The translations under genes and the position numbers were made by a program. Positions 34,621-41,751 of a DNA stretch of 50,085 bases are shown piece after piece. Each line of letters opens with the position of its first letter. The first letter of the stretch is position 1. This DNA is from Desulfovibrio legallii (lineage in GTDB: Bacteria; Desulfobacterota; Desulfovibrionia; Desulfovibrionales; Desulfovibrionaceae), in contig NZ_SIXC01000012.1 of assembly GCF_004309735.1 (NCBI RefSeq), forward strand, positions 1-50,085, given 5' to 3'. Below the pieces are notes generated by a model. It did no database searches. It was not told the origin of the DNA and saw nothing but the letters and a program-made list of their open reading frames with translations.

Positions 34621-36026
34621 CCGGCCCTCCGCAGATCGAGGTTGACACTGCCGAGGACCGGGATTTCGCCGTGGCGCAGCTCGATGTCCTGCTGCGGTGC
34701 GTAGAGATGCATGTGGCTGACGCCACGCACGCCGTCTATCAGTGCTACCAGGTCGGAGAAGTGAATGGTCTGGCCGAAAGAGACTTGGTCGAAGGAAAAG
34801 AAATCGGAGAGCGCGGCTTCGATGCGGCTGCGCACGTTTTCCAGCGGTTCACCGGGCCAGACGTAGACCTCAGCGTCGATGGAAACGGGGCGGTAGATCG
34901 GATCGAACAGATTGATCTCGACCGTGATGACCTTGCGGCGTTCGAGAAACTCCGCGAGGTCCCGCTTGAGCAGCGCCGAGGGCATTCCGCCGCCGTTGGG
35001 GGCGATGGCCAGTTGGACATTGTAATAGCGGATGTTCTGGCAGGCATTGGTGTCGAGCACCTTGGCCTTGGCGACGCCGGGGTAACCTTCGGCGAGGACC
35101 TGGTAATCCTCCAGAGTGACGGCCTTCCAGAGACTTCGCAGTTCCGCCGGTGCCTGTCGGCGGGCGTGTTCGAGGGCTTCCCGCGAAGCGCCGCCAGTGG
35201 CGGGAACAGGATTGGTGACGGTCAGGGAGACCTGGCCGCCGTCGAGGTAGACCGGGCTCAGCAGTTGAGTGATCCGGTTCGGGCCGAGATTGCCCTGGTC
35301 TCCGATGGTCTGCAGATAGCTGACGGTGATGGTGCTTCCCTGAGCGGGTACAGCGCCGCTTTGCCCGTCGCCGAAAATCAGGGTAGAGATGTCGAGCGCA
35401 TCCAGGTCGGCCATGAAATGACGGCTGTCGGCCAGGCTGTCCTGAAAATGATCGACCTCGCTCCAGGCGTCGTCCCCCACCGTAACGGTGATGGTGCCCT
35501 GGGCGATGGCGTCGCCGGTCAGGCGGATGCGCTGAAATGGCAGCCCCGTCGACGTGAAGGTCTCGGTGCGGCGCACGCCTTGACGGGCCGGGATGTCTAA
35601 AGAGAGCACGCCTCGCGGGATCAGGCCGTCCTCGACCGTCTCGAAATCCGCCTCGCCGTCATTCAGCAAGGCGCGGCAGGCCGTTCCCGCCGGAATGGTC
35701 AGGTCCTTGCCAAGCGGGGCGGAGAGCCGGAAACGCAGCGTGGTGGTGGAGGCCACCGGTGAATCCAGCCGGTAGCCGATGAGCTTGCAGAGGTTGATGA
35801 CGTTCTGCCGCTGGCGGGCCGTGGGCAGGAAAGCCTCCGCCGCCTGGGCGTCCAGGTAGTAGGCCAGCATGTCGCCCACGCCGCAGAACAGATCGAGCAG
35901 GACGACGCCGAGATCGGAGTGGTTGAAATCGGTCCAGCGGTCAGTAAGCTGCGGGATCTTCGCCAGCAGCTCCTGGCGGATCGATTCGTAATCCTTGTTG
36001 ATGTATCCGATGCTTGCGCGGCCCAT
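34617..36026 (-). CDS. Baseplate J-like wedge protein
   Basis: A 469-residue baseplate wedge protein of the J/gp47/gp6 family. Recognisable parts are D-L-F-C-G-V-G-D-M-L-A-Y-Y-L-D-A-Q-A-A-E-A (N-terminal), A-G-T-A-C-R, and A-R-R-Q-A-P-A-E-L-R-S and T-L-E-D-Y-Q-x-L-A-E-G-Y-P-G-V near the middle. Six copies usually surround the hub and trigger sheath contraction. The gene is preceded by a 99-nt non-coding gap that carries a 32-bp repeat shared with the hub gene's leader. ATG at 36026 follows ACCGGAGAGACC. Confidence 0.88.
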   Translation of the reverse strand: MGRASIGYINKDYESIRQELLAKIPQLTDRWTDFNHSDLGVVLLDLFCGVGDMLAYYLDAQAAEAFLPTARQRQNVINLCKLIGYRLDSPVASTTTLRFRLSAPLGKDLTIPAGTACRALLNDGEADFETVEDGLIPRGVLSLDIPARQGVRRTETFTSTGLPFQRIRLTGDAIAQGTITVTVGDDAWSEVDHFQDSLADSRHFMADLDALDISTLIFGDGQSGAVPAQGSTITVSYLQTIGDQGNLGPNRITQLLSPVYLDGGQVSLTVTNPVPATGGASREALEHARRQAPAELRSLWKAVTLEDYQVLAEGYPGVAKAKVLDTNACQNIRYYNVQLAIAPNGGGMPSALLKRDLAEFLERRKVITVEINLFDPIYRPVSIDAEVYVWPGEPLENVRSRIEAALSDFFSFDQVSFGQTIHFSDLVALIDGVRGVSHMHLYAPQQDIELRHGEIPVLGSVNLDLRRAG

Positions 36027-36082
36027 GGTCTCTCCGGTTTTCGGCGGTTATGCGAGAGCGCCTGATGCTCTCGCCACGCCGG

Positions 36083-36114
36083 TTACTTACCGGAAGGGGC
36101 CTGGATGTGTCGGA
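36083..36114 (-). repeat. 32-bp intergenic repeat, copy A (before baseplate J)
   Basis: The plus strand carries TTACTTACCGGAAGG, nine variable bases, then GTGTCGGA. The same 15+8 conserved bases with the same 9-nt spacer occur at 43058-43089. Both copies lie in the only two sizeable gaps of the tail operon. The ribosome site ACCGGAGAGAC is also shared before both downstream genes. The rest of the gap 36027-36125 holds an inverted GCGAGAGCATCAGGCGCTCTCGC hairpin-like segment split around position 36060. Confidence 0.7.
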
Positions 36115-36125
36115 GGCGGGATGCC

Positions 36126-37043
36126 TCAGAGCGGGCCGCGCAGTTGCCAGACCGGGTTGGGCTGCCCGGAGGTGTTGTTGAGGTAGTGGGATTCCTTCTT
36201 GCCCTCGAAATAGAACAGACCGATGCGGCCAGGCTCCGACGTGGTGATCCGGTGAGCGGTACCAGCGGCGTTATCTTCCGCCTGACTCTGGGTGTCGAAG
36301 CCCAGACCGCTTGCGGCCAGATAGAGGGCGTGCTCGGCCTGGGGCGTTTCCGTTTCGGGTGCTCCCTTGAAGACCAGATAATGGCCGTGGTTGTCACCCG
36401 GATCGCTGACGATCCACTTGCCGTTGCGGTCCTGAAAAGCTCCCTCGATGTAGGCGATCTCGTATTCCCCGGCTGGCCAGATGAAGGAATCGTCCGGATC
36501 GGGGCTCATCTCGGCTGCGTCGAACCAGAGCAGATTGAACAGTGAGCGCACATCCGGCGATAGGCGCACGCTGCGCACCGGCGGCGGTTCCGGCTCGGGT
36601 TCCGGCTGGGGATAGCTGGGCGCGGGATTGTTCGGGTCTTCTCTGTAGAAGGGATAGACCAGGTTGCCGTCCACCTGGCTCTGGATCACCCGGTAGGCGA
36701 TATGCACCAGCAGCAGGTTGCCGTCGATGTTCAGCGGTCGGTCGTCGAAGCGCACCTCTGTGATAATCACCCGCTTTTCCCAGCGCTTGATGGCGTCGAT
36801 CACGTAATGACGCAGCAAGCCCTTGAGCACCTCGTCGTTCTGTTCGAACACCAGATCCTTCAGCCTGGAGCCGAACTCCGGATTCATGAACCGTTCGCCG
36901 ATCCGGGTGCCGAGGATCTGCAGGATGCTTTCGCGGATGTGCTCGTGCTCCCGCGAGGTGGCGGTCGATACCTGGGTGCCGCCGGATACCGACTGAAACC
37001 GGAACGGGTAGCGCAATCCCTTGCCGAGAAAGTCATAGCTCAT
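36126..37043 (-). CDS. Baseplate wedge protein (gp25/gpW type) with C-terminal extension
   Basis: A 305-residue protein. Residues 1-130 are the gp25/gpW lysozyme-like fold (E-S-I-L-Q-I-L-G-T-R-I-G-E-R-F-M-N-P-E-F-G and D-D-R-P-L-N-I-D-G-N). A proline/glutamate linker (about 143-155) joins an extra domain of about 150 residues that I do not recognise, which is beta-rich and ends Q-P-N-P-V-W-Q-L-R-G-P-L. Typical gp25 proteins are about 110-140 residues. ATG at 37043 is chosen as it overlaps the upstream stop by one base (TGATG). gp25 initiates sheath polymerisation at the baseplate. Confidence 0.85.
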   Translation of the reverse strand: MSYDFLGKGLRYPFRFQSVSGGTQVSTATSREHEHIRESILQILGTRIGERFMNPEFGSRLKDLVFEQNDEVLKGLLRHYVIDAIKRWEKRVIITEVRFDDRPLNIDGNLLLVHIAYRVIQSQVDGNLVYPFYREDPNNPAPSYPQPEPEPEPPPVRSVRLSPDVRSLFNLLWFDAAEMSPDPDDSFIWPAGEYEIAYIEGAFQDRNGKWIVSDPGDNHGHYLVFKGAPETETPQAEHALYLAASGLGFDTQSQAEDNAAGTAHRITTSEPGRIGLFYFEGKKESHYLNNTSGQPNPVWQLRGPL

Positions 37044-37933
37044 CAGGTACGCTCCTCGCAGTCGATGCCGCACTGTCCCGAGCAGCCATTTTCCGAAGTG
37101 GCGTCGTCGACGGCTTCTCCCTGGAACCGGATCACCAGATCCAGGCCGCTCTTGAGCCCCAGGTGAATGGTTCCGTTCGCCTCGATCAGCCCGCCGTGGC
37201 CGGACTGGCCGCACTGGAATCCCTTGGCTCCCCCGGAAAGCAGACGGACGGCGATGGTTTCGCCGATGCCCTCGATGCGGCCGATGCCGATGATGTCGAT
37301 TGGTCCGGCCGGGTTGATCAGGGTGATGAACCGCTCCCGGTGATCGACGTCGAGACGGATGCCCTCGGGTAGATCCACCGCGAAGCGTTCCGCGCCCATG
37401 GCGGTCGGATCGATCCCGGCGGGCAGTCCGCTGATACCGGCTGCCTCCCGGGTCGCGCTCAGATAGGACTCGACCAGGGTGTAAAGGCGTCCCGGGGCGA
37501 CCTCGACAGCCGTGCCGGGTCCGGGGGTGACGACCTGCTGCTCCCCGGCGTCGATGACGCAGATTCGCTGATCGTCAGTGGTCCGCAGGATCATGCCGTC
37601 GGGCAAGGTGAAGAGCCGGTTGCCGTCCGGCAGATCCCGGGGTTCGGTGCCCGCAGGCAGTTCGACGAAGGGATAGAAATCGGGCTCCGGCTCGACCTGT
37701 ACCTGATCCAGATACTCCTGCGTCCTGGCCTGCTGGGCTTCCAGATAGGCCTGGGCCTGGCCGCGCATCGCCTCCGAGGCGGCGTGACCGGCCTCCAGCA
37801 GTGTGCGGATGCCGGAAAGCTCCTCACGAATGCCAGACAGGTGATCGCAGAGCGCCCGTAAAACATACTGCTGCTCGCCGGAATCGGTCTGTTCGATGGT
37901 GGCCTGCAAGTCGGAGGGTTCTTCGGAAATCAT
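37043..37933 (-). CDS. Hypothetical tail-locus protein with coiled coil and Cys-rich tail
   Basis: A 296-residue protein. Residues 20-80 form a helical coiled-coil-like stretch (L-S-G-I-R-E-E-L-S-G-I-R-T-L-L). The middle is beta-rich and Gly/Pro-marked (E-L-P-A-G-T-E-P-R-D-L-P-D-G-N), and the C-terminus is Cys-rich (N-G-C-S-G-Q-C-G-I-D-C-E). An F-Q-C-G-Q-S-G-H-G-G segment lies near residue 240. I recognise no family. Its place between Ig-like proteins and gp25 suggests a structural tail component. Confidence 0.6.
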   Translation of the reverse strand: MISEEPSDLQATIEQTDSGEQQYVLRALCDHLSGIREELSGIRTLLEAGHAASEAMRGQAQAYLEAQQARTQEYLDQVQVEPEPDFYPFVELPAGTEPRDLPDGNRLFTLPDGMILRTTDDQRICVIDAGEQQVVTPGPGTAVEVAPGRLYTLVESYLSATREAAGISGLPAGIDPTAMGAERFAVDLPEGIRLDVDHRERFITLINPAGPIDIIGIGRIEGIGETIAVRLLSGGAKGFQCGQSGHGGLIEANGTIHLGLKSGLDLVIRFQGEAVDDATSENGCSGQCGIDCEERT

Positions 37934-37945
37934 GGATAACCTCCA

Positions 37946-38956
37946 TTACATGCCGACATTGGCGGGTTGGGATTGATAGCTCATGGCGCTGACCGGCGTC
38001 ACCGTTCCGGTCGCGCCGTCGATTTCGAACACGGTCCAGACCGTGCCGGGGGCGTTGGGAACGTTGAAGGTCTGCTCACGGCCATCGCTCAAGAACACTT
38101 TCACCGATGCTCCGGACTGCGCCAGGCCGGAGCTCGGATTGGCGTTGCGGTTGGTGTAGTCGTGGACCGCGTAGCGGTAGATGCCGGGGATGAGCCGATG
38201 GATGGTGATGGTCTCCGGCCCGTAGGAACTGGTGTCGTCCACGTCCAATTCCGCCGCCTCGTTTTCGATGGTGTGGGAATAGAACACATGGAACCTGCCG
38301 CCGGATGGCGTCGGTCCGGTGAGATGGGAATCGAGGTCCCGGGGATTCAGGCCCCACTGCAACACGATGCGGGCGACCTGGCCGTCGAGCTCGGGCGAGA
38401 GAACGATCTGGATGTCGCCGGAGGTGTTGGGGTCGGCATTCACCCAGCCATGCCAGGCGATGTATCCCGGCGCGGTGACCTCCACGTAATAGAACCCCTC
38501 GGGTACGGACAGCTCGAACCCGCCATAGGCGTTGGCGAAGGTCTGGTACGCCGCCGGGCCGGTTTCCGAGCGGCGGAATTCGATCAGCGCGTTGCCGACG
38601 CCGCTGGTGTTGAGGGCGTTGACCACCATGCCGCTGAGGAGGACCGTGGCTCCGCTGGCAAAGTCCGGGTGGTCGGCGAACCAGGACGGATCACGGACCT
38701 CCACCAGTACATGTCGGAGGCTGTCCCGGGCCGAGGATCGCCAGACCATGAGCACGGCGTTGCCGATGGTCCAGCCGCAGCGAATGACACCGTCCGGCCC
38801 GATCTCCGCGACCTCCGGATTGCTGGTGGCAAAGACCGGAGCGTCCACGTCGCCGCGCAGTGAGAGCGGAATCCGTTGCTCGAACTCGCCGGAGGAGAGG
38901 CGGATGGAGCGAGGCTGAACCTCCCAGTGGCTAAAGGTTGACGGGGTATCCGTCAT
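37946..38956 (-). CDS. Ig-like, carboxypeptidase-regulatory-like and DUF2135-like tail protein
   Basis: A 336-residue protein. Residues 1-85 are an Ig-like module closely similar to the 102-residue neighbour (Q-R-I-P-L-S-L-R-G and S-L-R-H-V-L-V-E-V). Residues about 95-200 form a carboxypeptidase-regulatory-like fold (A-L-I-E-F-R-R-S...G-F-E-L-S-V-P-E-G-F-Y-Y-V-E-V). Residues about 205-315 resemble the YfaP/DUF2135 type, with L-Q-W-G-L-N-P-R-D-L-D-S-H-L and D-D-T-S-S-Y-G-P-E-T-I-T-I. It has no signal peptide, consistent with a virion protein. ATG at 38956 overlaps the upstream stop as ATGA. Confidence 0.75.
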   Translation of the reverse strand: MTDTPSTFSHWEVQPRSIRLSSGEFEQRIPLSLRGDVDAPVFATSNPEVAEIGPDGVIRCGWTIGNAVLMVWRSSARDSLRHVLVEVRDPSWFADHPDFASGATVLLSGMVVNALNTSGVGNALIEFRRSETGPAAYQTFANAYGGFELSVPEGFYYVEVTAPGYIAWHGWVNADPNTSGDIQIVLSPELDGQVARIVLQWGLNPRDLDSHLTGPTPSGGRFHVFYSHTIENEAAELDVDDTSSYGPETITIHRLIPGIYRYAVHDYTNRNANPSSGLAQSGASVKVFLSDGREQTFNVPNAPGTVWTVFEIDGATGTVTPVSAMSYQSQPANVGM

Positions 38957-39261
38957 GAAGGAACCTCCACCGGTGCGGAGACGCCGCCGCCATAGACCTC
39001 GACCTGAACGTGCCGCAGGCTGAGCCGCTCGGGCGAATCCCAGACCAGAATCATGGCCGCTCCGGGAACGAAGCCGCATTCGACATTGCCGTCTTCATCG
39101 ACACTGGCCACGTCGGGATTGGACGATTCGAACACCGGCGCTTCGGGCAGACCCCGGATCGAGAGCGGAATGCGCTGAACGAATGGGGATCGCGAGACCC
39201 GGATCAACTTCGGGAAGACATCCCAGTAGTGCGGTTCCTGCGGTTGTTCGAGATTGTTCAT
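38953..39261 (-). CDS. Small Ig-like tail protein, paralogue of the next gene
   Basis: A 102-residue protein that lines up with the first 85 residues of the 336-residue protein encoded next: H-Y-W-D-V-F-P-K-L-I-R-V against H-W-E-V-Q-P-R-S-I-R-L, then Q-R-I-P-L-S-I-R-G, A-P-V-F-E-S-S-N-P-D-V-A and S-L-R-H-V-Q-V-E-V. The pattern is of a bacterial Ig-like domain. The two genes overlap by 4 nt and clearly arose by tandem duplication. A decorative or adhesive tail role is plausible. Confidence 0.75.
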   Translation of the reverse strand: MNNLEQPQEPHYWDVFPKLIRVSRSPFVQRIPLSIRGLPEAPVFESSNPDVASVDEDGNVECGFVPGAAMILVWDSPERLSLRHVQVEVYGGGVSAPVEVPS

Positions 39262-39271
39262 GGCATCCCCC

Positions 39272-39535
39272 TCAGTTGTCGATGGTGTCGGGACTGCCGG
39301 TAACGATGATGGCTCCGCAGGCGGTGATGTCGCCGATGCGGGCGTTGGGCAATCCTTCGGTGATGGTGTCGAAGCTGCCGGTCACGATGGGCGTCACGCC
39401 ATGCCCCGGGATGGGACAGACGTGCAGGTCCCCCATACGGGCCACGGGCATGCCGTTGTCCAGCGTCCGACTGGCCCCGGTGATGATGACGCCGCCGTGA
39501 CTGCTGATGTCACCGAGTCGCGCCTGGGAGCTCAT
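39272..39535 (-). CDS. PAAR-like spike-tip protein
   Basis: An 87-residue PAAR-domain protein with P-V-A-R-M-G-D, H-V-C-P-I-P-G-H-G and G-S-F-D-T-I-T-E-G-L-P-N-A-R-I-G-D. The histidine and cysteine residues fit the tip metal site. PAAR proteins cap the tail spike and pierce the target membrane. ATG at 39535 overlaps the XhlA-like gene as ATGA. It stands downstream of the spike gene, as usual for contractile tails. Confidence 0.88.
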   Translation of the reverse strand: MSSQARLGDISSHGGVIITGASRTLDNGMPVARMGDLHVCPIPGHGVTPIVTGSFDTITEGLPNARIGDITACGAIIVTGSPDTIDN

Positions 39536-39906
39536 GGATTCACCTTCAGCAACAGATGGATCAGAAAGCCGATGAGTCCGCCGATGGTGCTGCCGATGGT
39601 CAACACCAGGCCGACGATCTTCCACATGGTCTCGGTCCCCATCTTGGAGCCGACCCGGGCATGCAGCCGGTCGATCTCCTCGGCGTGCCGGTGCAGATCG
39701 GAATAGATCGAGCGGACCAGTACCTCGACGTTTTCCTTGTCCGATTTCTTCTCGATTTCACGTTCGATCTTCTCGAGTCGGTCCTGGATTTCCCGGCGGT
39801 GACTTTCGAGGATGCTGCGGAATTCCTCCCGCCAATGATCGAAGGTCCGGGCCAGCAATTCCTCGCTGGCCGAGAGTCCGGAGGGCGTTGTTGTTCTTTC
39901 TCCCAT
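39532..39906 (-). CDS. XhlA-like holin/membrane protein
   Basis: A 124-residue protein with a charged coiled coil (residues about 25-85, R-R-E-I-Q-D-R-L-E-K-I-E-R-E-I-E) and one C-terminal transmembrane helix (I-V-G-L-V-L-T-I-G-S-T-I-G-G-L-I-G-F). This layout matches the XhlA haemolysin family that acts with phage lysis genes. Its neighbours are an M15 peptidase and a DUF1353 gene on one side and PAAR on the other. A holin-like role is suggested but not proven, and an alternative is a membrane anchor for the tail. Confidence 0.65.
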   Translation of the reverse strand: MGERTTTPSGLSASEELLARTFDHWREEFRSILESHRREIQDRLEKIEREIEKKSDKENVEVLVRSIYSDLHRHAEEIDRLHARVGSKMGTETMWKIVGLVLTIGSTIGGLIGFLIHLLLKVNP

Positions 39907-39918
39907 GCGATGCTTCCT

Positions 39919-40968
39919 TCAGGTGTTGATCAAGACAGTGTTCGTCGAGCGAATGATGATGTTTCCGGCCACCCCATCCATGAACACGAGGCTGCCGGAC
40001 TTGTCGGTGGCGCTGATGCTCTCCTGGCCGGGCGCTGCGTTCATGCGCACCACCTGACCGGCCTTGTCGGTGAGCCGGATCTGTTCGGCGGCGGCGGTGG
40101 AATCGACGAGGATTTCCTGGGTGCCGTTGAGCCCCCAGATGTGAACTTTCTCCCGACCCTTGGTGGTATCGATGAGGATCTTCTGCCAGCGGGAGCGGCC
40201 CTTGTCGCACGAGAGGATGTGGACCTTCTCCTTGTCCTGCCAGGCTTCGAGGATCACCTGCTGGCGGCAGAGGTCGGTGAGCTGGATGCGGGCGCGGGAG
40301 CCGACGATCTGCGAAGCGATGTCGAGCTGGTCGCCTTTCTCGGCGTCCTTCGTGCCTCGGCGCAGGGCGTTGCCGCTCTGCATCTCCGGCTTCACCTTCC
40401 CTTCCATGGTGAGGATCTGCCCGGCGCGGTCGATGATCCGCAGCAGCTCGTCGCCGTCGCGATCATCGGCAAGAATGGTGTGGCCGGTTTCGGTCTTGAG
40501 CAGGACCTTCAGGCGCGGGCAGTAATACGGCGGATGGCCGTGGTACTTCTTGTGTTCGAGATCGTCGTGCCGGTTGGCCTGATGCTCAACCTTGTCCTCA
40601 CAGTCATGACAGAAGGCATTCGCGCAGGTGCGCTTCGATTCCTCGGGCTGCTCACCGGGATTGCTCTTGGCCAGCCAGACCCCGGTCCAGATCGGATACT
40701 GGACGACGCCGCCCTCGAACTCGGCCCAGACCGAGGCCCCTTCTTCTGGGACCAGGAACATGCCGGTGTCGTCGTTGCCGCCGTAGGGGAAACAGGGCGC
40801 GGCCCATTCGGACCAGTTCTCCCGCCCGCTGCCGAGCACGGCGGGGATTTCCAGACGGACCCGACCGAGGCGTTCGGGGTCGTTGTTGTCGCGCACGAAG
40901 GCCCGGTACTTGCCGTACCAGCGGTTGCGGTAGCGCTCCTCGGATTGACGGTCGCGAGTTTCAAGCAT
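39919..40968 (-). CDS. Baseplate spike protein (gpV/gp5, VgrG-like)
   Basis: A 349-residue spike. The N-terminus (Y-R-A-F-V-R-D-N-N-D-P-E-R-L-G-R-V-R-L-E-I-P) is the OB-fold of phage baseplate protein V/gp5. The C-terminal half is strand-rich with repeating I-x-D-x-x-G segments (I-D-R-A-G-Q-I-L, T-D-K-A-G-Q-V-V-R, T-D-K-S-G-S-L-V-F-M) of the spike beta-helix. A Cys-rich loop (C-A-N-A-F-C-H-D-C) may bind metal. ATG at 40968 is preferred over an upstream in-frame GTG, and it overlaps the DUF1353 stop. Confidence 0.87.
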   Translation of the reverse strand: MLETRDRQSEERYRNRWYGKYRAFVRDNNDPERLGRVRLEIPAVLGSGRENWSEWAAPCFPYGGNDDTGMFLVPEEGASVWAEFEGGVVQYPIWTGVWLAKSNPGEQPEESKRTCANAFCHDCEDKVEHQANRHDDLEHKKYHGHPPYYCPRLKVLLKTETGHTILADDRDGDELLRIIDRAGQILTMEGKVKPEMQSGNALRRGTKDAEKGDQLDIASQIVGSRARIQLTDLCRQQVILEAWQDKEKVHILSCDKGRSRWQKILIDTTKGREKVHIWGLNGTQEILVDSTAAAEQIRLTDKAGQVVRMNAAPGQESISATDKSGSLVFMDGVAGNIIIRSTNTVLINT

Positions 40969-41380
40969 GCTCCGCCTCACGCTTTCGACTGGCGTCCCAG
41001 GCCAGCCAGCCGCCCAGGCGAACCGCCCAATACATGACCTGCCTTTTCCACAGAGGCACGCCCAAAGCCGCCATCAGTTCGAGAAAGAGGCGGTCGGCCG
41101 CAAGCCGCGAGACCTTGCCGGTGTGGTAGAGATAGTCGTGAACGACGGCCGCCGGGGAATATCGTCCCCAGGGCGGCACCACGCGCCAGAACAGGCGCGG
41201 CACCGAGGCGAAGTCGGTCTCGAACCCGGCGGGCACTTCGATGATGCGGCCAGCGCCGGTGCGGACACGGAACGGCTGGGTCAGCCTTGCGGTCATTCCA
41301 TTGGGCAGGATCTCCACCCGAAGCGGCCCGGAGAGACCCAGCGCGGTGCCGGAAAACAGGGTCTTGGCTTCGGCGCTCAT
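40961..41380 (-). CDS. DUF1353 family protein
   Basis: A 139-residue protein with the DUF1353 hallmark P-A-G-F-E-T-D-F-A-S-V-P-R, followed by S-P-A-A-V-V-H-D-Y-L-Y and the helix A-D-R-L-F-L-E-L-M. Members are common in phage tail and lysis regions and their activity is unknown. ATG at 41380 overlaps the peptidase stop as ATGA and has GGAGGTC upstream. Its place between the M15 peptidase and the spike is typical of phage modules. Confidence 0.85.
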   Translation of the reverse strand: MSAEAKTLFSGTALGLSGPLRVEILPNGMTARLTQPFRVRTGAGRIIEVPAGFETDFASVPRLFWRVVPPWGRYSPAAVVHDYLYHTGKVSRLAADRLFLELMAALGVPLWKRQVMYWAVRLGGWLAWDASRKREAEHA

Positions 41381-41751
41381 GACCTCCACCTCGCCTTGCC
41401 CGACTGACGCACGTCGAGATGGACCCAGGAGGCATAGACGCCGATGCCGCCTTCGCGGAAGAGTGGAATCTCCTCGGCGATGACCGCCAGTTCCTCGGGC
41501 GAAACGCCTGCGGGACAGCTCACGTCGACCGCCATGCCCAGCGTGTGAAAACTCTGTTCCGCGCCACCCACCGCCTTGTTGTGCCGGTTGCAACGGAAGC
41601 CGCTGGTGATGGACAGCGGTTTGCCGATGCGGTCGCGCAGCGTCTGCAGGGCGTCGACCAGGTCGGGATGGACCGCAGCCGAATGGCCGCAGCAGTTCGT
41701 GCCTTTGCAGGCGAATTCCGAACGGTTGAAATTCTTGCTGAGATCACCCAT
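41377..41751 (-). CDS. M15-type D-Ala-D-Ala carboxypeptidase/endolysin
   Basis: A 124-residue zinc peptidase of the M15 family. Zinc ligands are H69 and D76 in S-F-H-T-L-G-M-A-V-D and H111 in W-V-H-L-D. S-G-F-R-C-N-R-H-N lies just before. The N-terminal N-F-N-R-S-E-F-A-C is typical of phage members. It cuts peptide bonds of peptidoglycan and may serve host lysis or local wall penetration by the tail. It overlaps the hub gene's end by 8 nt. Cys pairs near 15-21 are an unusual extra. Confidence 0.88.
   Translation of the reverse strand: MGDLSKNFNRSEFACKGTNCCGHSAAVHPDLVDALQTLRDRIGKPLSITSGFRCNRHNKAVGGAEQSFHTLGMAVDVSCPAGVSPEELAVIAEEIPLFREGGIGVYASWVHLDVRQSGKARWRS

Noticed and set aside
39556..41037. 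A plus-strand open frame of 493 codons across spike and XhlA-like genes
   Set aside because: It crosses several real genes and has antisense composition. No start region or domain supports it.
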